NCBI GenBank assembly: GCA_035547155.1
Contig: DASZVJ010000139.1
Location: forward strand, 1 to 10,330
Length of the DNA: 10,330 nucleotides
DNA from: CAZNMF01 sp035547155
Lineage (GTDB): Bacteria; Acidobacteriota; Vicinamibacteria; Vicinamibacterales; SCN-69-37
Direction: 5' to 3'
Made by a program: the position numbers and the translations under genes. Under the pieces are notes generated by a model. It made no database searches. It was not told where the DNA came from and saw nothing but the letters and a program-made list of their open reading frames with translations. Shown piece by piece: positions 1 to 5,222 of the stretch; position 1 is the first letter of the stretch; each line of letters opens with the position of its first letter.

Positions 1-1306
1 GGCCGGCAATCAAGGGCACCGCCGACGCTTCCAGCGGCACCTCGGCGCGCGGCACGACGTCGGACACGCTGCGCGTCAGCGGCGGCGTCACGCGTGATGA
101 GGACGTGGATTCATCGGCGAGGTTGTACGAATCGCGCGCCCGGACGCTCAGCCCGCGCGGCTTTACGTGCACCTCGATGTGACGCTCCCGGTCGATCTTG
201 CCGGGCGCGGGATCGAAGCCGATCACGTAGTACGCGCGGCTCTCGTCGAGGATGGCCGGTACCTGCGCCTCAGGCGCGTTCGTGTTGAGCACCGTTCGAC
301 CGCCCGTGATGTCGGCCATCACTGGCAATGTGTTGAGGCGCTTGCGCACGTCGCCGATCGGATCGTCGTCATTCGTCACCAGGCCGGCGGGATCGAGCAC
401 GTGGACGACCACGTTCGCCGCCCGCGTGGCATGCTCGAAGGCGCGCCGCGCGTCCAGCAGACGGCCCGGGCAGTCCGTTGCGCCCGGCATGCTCGTGAAC
501 GTCGGAGTGATCTGCGGATTCGGCCCTTGGACAACCTGCGGAATGCGGGTCGGCGTCATCACCTCGTACGTCCGGACGTATGTGCCGACGAACAGCACGA
601 CCTTCGGACGCTGCGACACGGCCCCCAACGTCCCGGCGAGCCGCGTCAGGGATTCGAGCGTGCAGAGACCGCACAGGCACGCGCCATCGCCATAGTGCTC
701 AGGATCGACAATTTTCTTGCCGCCGTCCGGCGTCGGGTTCGTGAGCGCGACAGCGAAAGGTCGATTGATCGCGGTCTGTAGTCGCGCGCGATCGGTCGTG
801 AACCCCTGCGGCATCCCGGCGGCCGCGTTCGGCGTCGTGAACAACACCGCCGCCTGATCGGTCGGACCGAGCCCGTCGACGGCGGCCGATGCGATCCGTC
901 GCGCCAGCTGCTGATCGTAGAAGCGAATCGACCAGTCCAAGGCGATGACGACGAGCCGGCCGGTGTTGGCGTCTTCGTTGCTGACGACGTCGCGCGGCGC
1001 GTCGCGCGTCCACGCTGCCATCGACGTGGTCGCTGCCGGCGCTGCGGACAATTCCACGGGCGCGAACGCCACGATCGGACGCTCGCGGCCATCTTCCTCA
1101 ATCGTGAAATCCGCTGCCGTCAGGCCGCGTACGGGATGTCGATCTTTGTCGAGAACCGAGACGTCGAGCCGGACGACGTCGACGTTCGATCGAAACGTCG
1201 GCGGTGGCGTGGCCGGTTGCTGCTGCGCCACGAGCCACGCGCTGCCAAGCCACGCGGCGACGCTCGCGCACGCGACCGTCCACGCGCGACGAATCGATGG
1301 GGACAT
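1..1306 (-). CDS. Secreted VWFA-related domain protein (3' end outside window)
   Basis: 435 codons are open from ATG at 1306 to the window edge, so the C-terminus is missing. Residues 1-28 form a signal peptide (basic SIRR, hydrophobic stretch, then VAQQQP). Residues 38-72 carry the hallmark of the acidobacterial VWFA-related family: FRSNVDVVRLDVSV, then HPVRGLTAADF and EEDG. The VWA-like core begins at RLVVIALDWSIRF (117-129); the MIDAS DxSxS is not intact, reading D-W-S, so metal binding is doubtful. KVVLFVGTY (235-243), VVVHVLDPAG (299-308) and AYYVIGFDP (358-366) are later core strands. A cysteine cluster, CLCGLC (210-215), is unusual for the family. Such proteins are exported and common in Acidobacteriota, with unknown roles, possibly adhesion or protein contacts. 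An in-frame GTG at 1318 is an alternative start. A weak -10-like TATAGT lies on the minus strand at 1387-1382 without a clear -35. Family is confident, function unknown. Confidence 0.88.
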   Translation of the reverse strand, partial: MSPSIRRAWTVACASVAAWLGSAWLVAQQQPATPPPTFRSNVDVVRLDVSVLDKDRHPVRGLTAADFTIEEDGRERPIVAFAPVELSAAPAATTSMAAWTRDAPRDVVSNEDANTGRLVVIALDWSIRFYDQQLARRIASAAVDGLGPTDQAAVLFTTPNAAAGMPQGFTTDRARLQTAINRPFAVALTNPTPDGGKKIVDPEHYGDGACLCGLCTLESLTRLAGTLGAVSQRPKVVLFVGTYVRTYEVMTPTRIPQVVQGPNPQITPTFTSMPGATDCPGRLLDARRAFEHATRAANVVVHVLDPAGLVTNDDDPIGDVRKRLNTLPVMADITGGRTVLNTNAPEAQVPAILDESRAYYVIGFDPAPGKIDRERHIEVHVKPRGLSVRARDSYNLADESTSSSRVTPPLTRSVSDVVPRAEVPLEASAVPLIAG

Positions 1307-1407
1307 GTCGACGCTCACTCTCAGAGTCGCGCCGCGATCGTCTGCGGTGTCGGACCGGCAATAGCAGGCTTGGCAACGGCGACTATAGCACTGACGGCTA
1401 CGGGCTT

Positions 1408-1432
1408 GGGCGGCCACAAGGGCCGCCCCTAC
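1408..1432. repeat. GC-rich palindromic element (REP-like stem-loop)
   Basis: Arms GGGCGGCC (1408-1415) and GGCCGCCC (1421-1428) are perfect 8-bp complements around a 5-nt loop ACAAG, followed by CTAC. The element lies upstream of the VWFA-related gene. From memory, this arm-ACAAG-arm-CTAC pattern recurs as an intergenic repeat in many GC-rich bacterial genomes and often yields spurious GGHKGRPY translations. With one copy here, repetitive status cannot be shown from the window. It has no T-tract, so it is not a classical terminator. No gene or further structure is visible at 1433-1538, apart from two possible degraded units of the downstream array at 1495-1538. Confidence 0.55.
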
Positions 1433-1538
1433 GTGCGACGGGCTTACTTGCCGCCCAACGGGGTCTGCCGGGTCGCCGTCGCCGCGTCCCGACCGCGCGC
1501 ACCAGCGATCCCAAAGCAGCGCGCCAGCGTCCCGGAGC

Positions 1539-2176
1539 GCGCGAGTTGGATCACCGACACGCGCGACCTGGTGCACCGGATCGCACGAGTCACGTTCCCG
1601 ATCCGCGCGACCTGGTGATCCAATCCGCACCGGTCGCTGTCACCAGATCGGCGACCGCCGATCCGACGCGCGCGAGGTACATGCACGTACTCCGCGAGTC
1701 GCGATCACCAGGCCCGCGAGTTGGATCCCCGAGGTGCGCGGGTCACGATCACGGACCCCGCGACCTACGATCACCAGGCGCGCGACCCACTGTCACTTTC
1801 CTGTGCACGTGGAAATGCCTGACTCGTCAGCCTTTGTACTACGTCGCGAAATGGAGACCCGATCGGTCCGAAAGTCGTCCGGGGATCCCGTGATGGTGAG
1901 TCACGCGGTCGGGATCAGTGACCCGGGGGTGCCGGAACGTCAGTCGCGCGTGCGAGGTGAGTGGCCCGGGACATCCGGGATGCGAGCCGGGACGCCGCGA
2001 ATGTCGCCCGGGAGATCGATCACAGCGGCCCGGGCGACCCGTGCAGGTGACCCGGGAGATCGGGGACAGCGACCCGCGACACCACGGATCGTGAGACGGA
2101 GCGTCGCGACAGTGACATGGGACGCGGCGTCAGCAGGTCGCGAGATCAGTGATCGTGAGTCGCGAGGTACGGGCGC
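1539..2176. repeat. Degenerate 22-bp direct tandem repeat array, about 29 units
   Basis: The sequence falls into successive 21-22-bp units in constant orientation. In the left half, units begin at 1539, 1561, 1583, 1605, 1627, 1649, 1670, 1692, 1714, 1736, 1758 and 1780. In the right half, phased two bases later in the unit, they begin at 1918, 1939, 1961, 1982, 2003, 2025, 2047, 2069, 2091, 2112, 2133 and 2155. The middle (about 1802-1917) is more degraded but keeps the phase. The shared core is roughly GYGACCYGGNGATC, for example GCGACCTGGTGATC in the unit at 1605 and GTGACCCGGGAGATC at 2047. Total length is 638 bp, or 29 x 22. I count about 19 GATC sites. A 22-bp period cannot keep a reading frame, and the open frames crossing it look like random Arg/Pro/Ser-rich sequence. 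It fills most of the gap between the secreted-protein gene and the VWFA-related gene. There are no spacers, so it is not CRISPR. Function unknown. Confidence 0.85.
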
Positions 2177-2195
2177 CCGGCGGCGCGCATATCCG

Positions 2196-2759
2196 TTACT
2201 GCCGCCGATACGCCCGATCCGTCTCCCACGTCGATCCGCCGGCGCGACCGTAGGTAACATGCACGAATAGCGTGTCTCCCGTGCGCTGCAGTGTGATCTT
2301 CCGCCACGTGGCCGGTTGACCATCGACGCGATCGGACGCGCGCGTCCATTGCGGCAGCGACGTGCTGTTGTCCTCGAAGGCTGTGAACGAGATCGTCGCC
2401 TCGCCATGACGGCAGCCGGCGTGCGACGTCATCGTCTCCGTGATCTCCAATCGATCGCCCACCCACTCGGCCCGCGCGCGCAGCTCGTGGCGCTCGCACG
2501 TCGATGTGATCTCGGTCAGCACCGGTGTGCCGTCGGTGCGATAGCGCGACACGGCAACATTCGCGCCGTGTCCGACGACCAGCGAGTCCTCCTGCTGCGT
2601 GATGACGACTCGTTCGCCCCATTCCGTCTGCGCGCCCGCGCCGCCGGACACCGGATCTCCGCCTCTCCGCACCCACGTCCCACCAAGGTCCGTCGTCGCC
2701 GGTGCAGCGGATGCCTGCCCTGACGTCAACGCCACGACGAGTGCAATGGTTCTCAGCAT
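2196..2759 (-). CDS. Small secreted protein, lipocalin-like fold possible, unknown function
   Basis: 187 residues. Residues 1-18 form a signal peptide (MLRTIALVVALTSGQASA, cleavage before AP), so the mature protein is periplasmic or secreted. It opens with DLGGTWV (24-30), then alternating beta-strand-like segments such as RVVITQQEDSLVV (50-62), SRYRTDG (71-77), LRARAEWVGDRLEITETM (93-110) and ATWRKITLQRTGDTLFVHVTY (150-170). A GTW start followed by a row of short amphipathic strands suggests a small beta-barrel of lipocalin type, as in many uncharacterised acidobacterial proteins; this is inferred from pattern only. C88 and C116 could form a disulfide after export. The start is fixed by a strong AAGGAG five bases upstream of ATG. 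It is the last gene of the 3223-2196 group, separated from the zinc-ribbon gene by 51 bp containing a heptamer repeat, so it may be cotranscribed or have its own promoter. Confidence 0.82.
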   Translation of the reverse strand: MLRTIALVVALTSGQASAAPATTDLGGTWVRRGGDPVSGGAGAQTEWGERVVITQQEDSLVVGHGANVAVSRYRTDGTPVLTEITSTCERHELRARAEWVGDRLEITETMTSHAGCRHGEATISFTAFEDNSTSLPQWTRASDRVDGQPATWRKITLQRTGDTLFVHVTYGRAGGSTWETDRAYRRQ

Positions 2760-2762
2760 AGA

Positions 2763-2770
2763 GGCTCCTT
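2763..2770 (-). promoter_or_regulatory. Shine-Dalgarno site of the secreted-protein gene
   Basis: The minus strand reads AAGGAGCC, with AAGGAG ending five bases before the ATG at 2759. This is the clearest ribosome binding site in the window and supports that start. It contrasts with nagZ, the GHMP kinase and lolA, which have none. Confidence 0.75.
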
Positions 2771-2794
2771 GTTCGAAGTTCGAAGTTCGAAGTT
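2771..2794. repeat. Heptanucleotide tandem repeat (GTTCGAA), 3.4 copies
   Basis: Perfect GTTCGAA units lie at 2771-2777, 2778-2784 and 2785-2791, followed by GTT. Each unit contains the palindrome TTCGAA, so the copies can fold on either strand. The tract sits directly upstream of the ribosome binding site of the secreted-protein gene and within 20 bp of the end of the zinc-ribbon gene. A change of copy number would alter the leader length or structure of the downstream gene without touching coding sequence. From memory, similar TTCGAAG tracts recur between genes in other soil bacteria. Confidence 0.85.
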
Positions 2795-2810
2795 GACTCC
2801 GTCTTTGGCG

Positions 2811-3026
2811 CTAGTGCTTCGTCTCGGGCCCTTCCCCATGCTGCCGCATCGCGACCCAGCGCGTGCGTCCGGGCAGGCGAATCTCACGCGGCGTTTCGCA
2901 GTACGGGCACGCGAACCTGATCGTCTGCAGCTCGCCGTCGGCGTCCGGGTCGTACGCCACTTCGATCGGACCGGCACAGGCCGCGCAATTCAGTCTCACG
3001 ATCGTCGGATCGTTCGTCGTCGTCAT
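2811..3026 (-). CDS. Small CxxC zinc-ribbon protein
   Basis: 71 residues with two CxxC knuckles: LNCAAC (C14, C17) and FACPYC (C40, C43), 22 residues apart. This spacing fits one four-cysteine zinc ribbon. Acidic DPDADGE (26-32) lies between the knuckles, and REIRLPGRTRW (48-58) follows. There is no signal peptide or membrane segment, so it is predicted cytoplasmic. Such mini-ribbons bind nucleic acid or protein partners; the partner here is unknown. The ATG overlaps the stop of the upstream coiled-coil gene as ATGA, indicating translational coupling. The conserved cysteine pairs argue strongly that this is a real gene despite its length. No specific family name is recognised. Confidence 0.8.
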   Translation of the reverse strand: MTTTNDPTIVRLNCAACAGPIEVAYDPDADGELQTIRFACPYCETPREIRLPGRTRWVAMRQHGEGPETKH

Positions 3027-3223
3027 CGTCCCGTCACGGTTTTCTTGGGAGACTTCGGCCGCCGGCGCAGCACGGGCAGCAACGGCGCGTCGGCCGGCTC
3101 GACGGCCAGGCGGCGCTCGATGAGCACACGTTCCGTCTCGGCGATGCGCGCGTCGAGCGCGTCGACCTTGGCTTCGATGTCACGCCGGAGCTTGTCGATT
3201 CTTCGTCTGCGCGTCGTCACCAT
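3023..3223 (-). CDS. Small coiled-coil protein with basic tail
   Basis: 66 residues. A basic start (TTRRRRIDKLRR) leads into one amphipathic helix of about residues 9-40, with hydrophobics at heptad-like spacing (I9, L12, I16, V20, L23, I27, L34). A proline-containing segment and a basic tail (RRRPKSPKKTVTGR) follow. A short coiled coil with basic ends suggests oligomerisation and possible nucleic-acid contact; this is inference. It is the first gene of the 3223-2196 group, and its TGA overlaps the next ATG by four bases. No clear Shine-Dalgarno precedes the ATG; GTG directly after it is an alternative start. The tight coupling to a clear zinc-ribbon gene supports it, but the product is not recognised. 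Confidence 0.65.
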   Translation of the reverse strand: MVTTRRRRIDKLRRDIEAKVDALDARIAETERVLIERRLAVEPADAPLLPVLRRRPKSPKKTVTGR

Positions 3224-3249
3224 GCACGGGGGCGACTGGGGGTCCGTTC

Positions 3250-3255
3250 ATGATA
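3250..3255 (-). promoter_or_regulatory. Possible -10 element for the coiled-coil/zinc-ribbon pair
   Basis: The minus strand reads TATCAT at 3255-3250, which would place transcription start near 3243 and leave a leader of about 20 bases before the ATG at 3223. No good -35 hexamer lies 16-18 bases upstream, so this is a weak call. Confidence 0.25.
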
Positions 3256-3286
3256 GCGCCGAACCTCGCGATCGCACGACCACGAG

Positions 3287-3304
3287 CGCGCGAAAAATCG
3301 CGCG
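3287..3304. promoter_or_regulatory. Perfect inverted repeat, possible operator in the lolA promoter region
   Basis: CGCGCGA (3287-3293) and TCGCGCG (3298-3304) are perfect 7-bp inverted copies around AAAA. The element ends one base before the -10-like TAAAAT of lolA and lies between the two divergent transcription units. It could be an operator, but CGCG strings are common in this DNA, so chance occurrence is possible. Confidence 0.35.
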
Positions 3305-3305
3305 G

Positions 3306-3311
3306 TAAAAT
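3306..3311 (+). promoter_or_regulatory. Possible -10 element of lolA
   Basis: TAAAAT lies 12 bases before the lolA ATG at 3324, which would put transcription start near 3318 and leave a leader of only about five bases. No Shine-Dalgarno is visible before the ATG, which fits a very short leader. No -35 consensus is seen. Confidence 0.4.
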
Positions 3312-3323
3312 GAAGCCACCGTC

Positions 3324-3965
3324 ATGCGCACGTTACTGGCTTTCGTCGTCGCCCTCGGAACCGCCGCCGTGCCCGCCGCCGCGCAGAACGCACCGACCGC
3401 GTCGGAGCTGGCCGCGCGCGTGCAGGCGCACTACGTCACGGTCAAGGACTTCACCGCCGACTTCACGCTCATGCAGACGAGCAGCCGCCTGCCGAAAGTC
3501 GTCGAAGAGCGCGGTCAGGTGAAAGTGAAGAAGCCGAGCCGCATGCGCTGGACCTATCAAACGTCGGACAAGCAGGAGTTCGTGGCCGACGGCACGCGCC
3601 TCTATTCGTACTTCCCGCGCGATCGATATGTCACGACGAGCCCGCTGCCGAAGGGGGACGACTTGTCCACGGCGCTGCTGTTCCTCGCGGGACGCGGCGA
3701 TCTCACGCGCGATTTCACCGCCGCCGTGCCGGACGAGCAGCCTGAAGGCGAATGGCGCCTGCTGCTGACGCCGAAATCTCTGAAGGCGGATTTCAAGACC
3801 ATGACGCTCGACGTCGATCGCGCCACGCTCGCGCTGCGCGGCTTCACCGTCGTCGATGAGCAGGGCGGCATCTCGCGCTTCCGCTTCCTGAACCTGCGCG
3901 AGAACCGCGGGCTCAGCGACAAGGAGTTCGAGTTCCAGATCCCGAAGAACGTCGAGATCAGGTAG
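3324..3965 (+). CDS. lolA: LolA-family outer-membrane lipoprotein carrier protein
   Basis: 213 residues, normal length for LolA. Residues 1-20 form a signal peptide (MRTLLAFVVALGTAAVPAAA before QN), giving a periplasmic protein. The family signature runs from the YVTVKDFTADFTLMQTSS helix-strand segment (37-54) to GQVKVKKPSRMRWTY (64-78), which matches the G-x-hydrophobic-KKP-x-x-RW-x-Y motif. DGTRLYSYFPR (89-99) and the FKTMTLDVD strand (157-165) follow. LolA accepts lipoproteins released by LolCDE at the inner membrane and delivers them to the outer membrane, so a diderm cell is implied. The mature protein has no cysteine. The 3' end overlaps the convergent murA 3' end by eight bases, with no terminator between. 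The start is chosen for its signal peptide, although no Shine-Dalgarno is present. It could be a LolA-like paralogue, as the neighbours are not the lol or ftsK genes often found beside it. Confidence 0.88.
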   Translation: MRTLLAFVVALGTAAVPAAAQNAPTASELAARVQAHYVTVKDFTADFTLMQTSSRLPKVVEERGQVKVKKPSRMRWTYQTSDKQEFVADGTRLYSYFPRDRYVTTSPLPKGDDLSTALLFLAGRGDLTRDFTAAVPDEQPEGEWRLLLTPKSLKADFKTMTLDVDRATLALRGFTVVDEQGGISRFRFLNLRENRGLSDKEFEFQIPKNVEIR

Positions 3966-5220
3966 TCGTCTGCCGCACGACGTCGGCGCCGAGCAGCCGC
4001 AGGCGCGCGACGAGATCGCCGTAGCCGCGCTCGACCGTCTCGACCTCGAGCACGGTGCTCTCCCCTTCCGCGACGAGCGCCGCCGCAATCAACGCCATCC
4101 CGGATCGAATGTCGCGGCTGTCGAGCTTGCGGCCGCGCAGCTTCGTCGGTCCGCTGACGATGATGCGATGCGGATCGCACAGGAACAGATCGCCGCGCAT
4201 CGCGCTGAGCTGCTCGAGCGCGAACAGACGCAGCTCGTACATCCAGTCGTGAACGAGCGTCTGTCCGTGCGCCTGCGTCGCGAGCACCGTGACGAGGCTG
4301 ACGATGTCGCTCGGAAAACCGGGCCAGAGGCCAGTCGTGATGCGCCGCGCACCGACCAATGACGACGGGCCGACGGCGAACCGTTGATCGCTCAGCTCGA
4401 ACTCGAGGTGCATCTCGGCGAGCACCGCGGCGATCGGTTCGAGATCCTCGGCGTGAACGCCCGTCACTTCGACTTCTCCGCCGGTCACCGCGCCGACGAC
4501 GGCCCACGATGCGGCTTCGATGTAGTCGCCTCGCAGTGTATGCACCGCACCGCGCAGACGCGACGGCGCTTCGACGCGAATCGTCGACATGCCGATGCCT
4601 TCGACGTGCGCGCCCATCGCACGCAGGAACGTGCACAGCTCGGCGACGTGCGGCTCGCACGCGGCGTTGCGAATCTCGGTGATGCCTTTGGCCTGCGCCG
4701 CGGCGAGCAGCGCGGTCTCGGTGCCGGTGACCGACGCCTCGAGCAGATACATCGACGCGCCAGTGAGCCCGTCCGGCGCTTCGAGCTCGTGGCCGGACGG
4801 CACGTCGACGATGCGCGCGCCCATGGCGAGGAGCGCGCGGAGGTGCGTCGAGATCGTGCGCCGCGCGGGAAAATCGCCGCCGGGCGGCGCAATCGCGGCG
4901 CGTCCCGTACGGCCCAGCAGGGCGCCGAGCAACAGCACCGATCCGCGCAGCCGGCCGACGAGACCAGGCTCCGGCTCGGACGACAGGATGTCGCGGCAAG
5001 TCACGCGCACGGTCGTGCCGTCGCGCGTGACGTCGGCGCCGATCGATCGCAGCAGATCAATCATCACCGCGACGTCGCGAATCGCCGGCACGTTCCGCAG
5101 CTCGCACGTCTCTGTCGTGAGCAGACACGCCGCCAGGAGCGGCAGCGCCGCGTTCTTGTTGCCTTCGACGGCGATACGGCCCGAGAGACGACGGCCACCG
5201 TGGATGACGAGCTCAGCCAT
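3958..5220 (-). CDS. murA: UDP-N-acetylglucosamine 1-carboxyvinyltransferase with Asp at the catalytic Cys position
   Basis: 420 residues, full length for MurA. It transfers enolpyruvate from PEP to UDP-GlcNAc in the cytoplasm, the first committed step of peptidoglycan synthesis. Substrate residues are placed as in E. coli: EGNKNAAL gives K22 and N23, RLRGSVLLLG (90-99) carries the equivalent of R91, GFPSD gives D305, and ERGYGDLVARLRLLGADV (397-414) is the C-terminal motif. The catalytic loop reads PPGGDFPARR (112-121), so D116 replaces the usual Cys. Asp here is known in M. tuberculosis and chlamydial MurA and gives fosfomycin insensitivity. It is the last gene of the operon, its ATG two bases after the murB stop; the weak GGGG stretch upstream is the only ribosome-site candidate. 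The lid and middle region (RGDYIEAASW, 230-239) differ from common MurA, so a second murA-like paralogue specialised for this operon is possible. Confidence 0.93.
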   Translation of the reverse strand: MAELVIHGGRRLSGRIAVEGNKNAALPLLAACLLTTETCELRNVPAIRDVAVMIDLLRSIGADVTRDGTTVRVTCRDILSSEPEPGLVGRLRGSVLLLGALLGRTGRAAIAPPGGDFPARRTISTHLRALLAMGARIVDVPSGHELEAPDGLTGASMYLLEASVTGTETALLAAAQAKGITEIRNAACEPHVAELCTFLRAMGAHVEGIGMSTIRVEAPSRLRGAVHTLRGDYIEAASWAVVGAVTGGEVEVTGVHAEDLEPIAAVLAEMHLEFELSDQRFAVGPSSLVGARRITTGLWPGFPSDIVSLVTVLATQAHGQTLVHDWMYELRLFALEQLSAMRGDLFLCDPHRIIVSGPTKLRGRKLDSRDIRSGMALIAAALVAEGESTVLEVETVERGYGDLVARLRLLGADVVRQTTT

Positions 5221-5222
5221 GT

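Noticed and set aside
1382..1387. Minus-strand TATAGT as promoter of the VWFA-related gene
   Set aside because: No -35 element at a suitable distance and a leader of about 70 bases; too weak to list as a feature.
1539..2176. CRISPR array
   Set aside because: Units follow each other directly with no unique spacers, repeats are heavily diverged, and no cas gene is present.
2160..2190. Terminator hairpin just after the secreted-protein gene
   Set aside because: The GCGCC/GGCGC pairing is only five base pairs with no T-tract, and such pairings are frequent in DNA of this composition.
1204..2270. Plus-strand open frames of 160-229 codons across the region between 1307 and 2196
   Set aside because: They cross the 22-bp repeat array, whose period breaks any reading frame, and translate to low-complexity Arg/Pro/Ser sequence without domain, signal peptide or ribosome site.
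3602..4999. 465-codon minus-strand open frame overlapping lolA and murA
   Set aside because: It shares DNA with two well-supported genes, is extremely Arg-rich and has no motif; a high-GC shadow frame.
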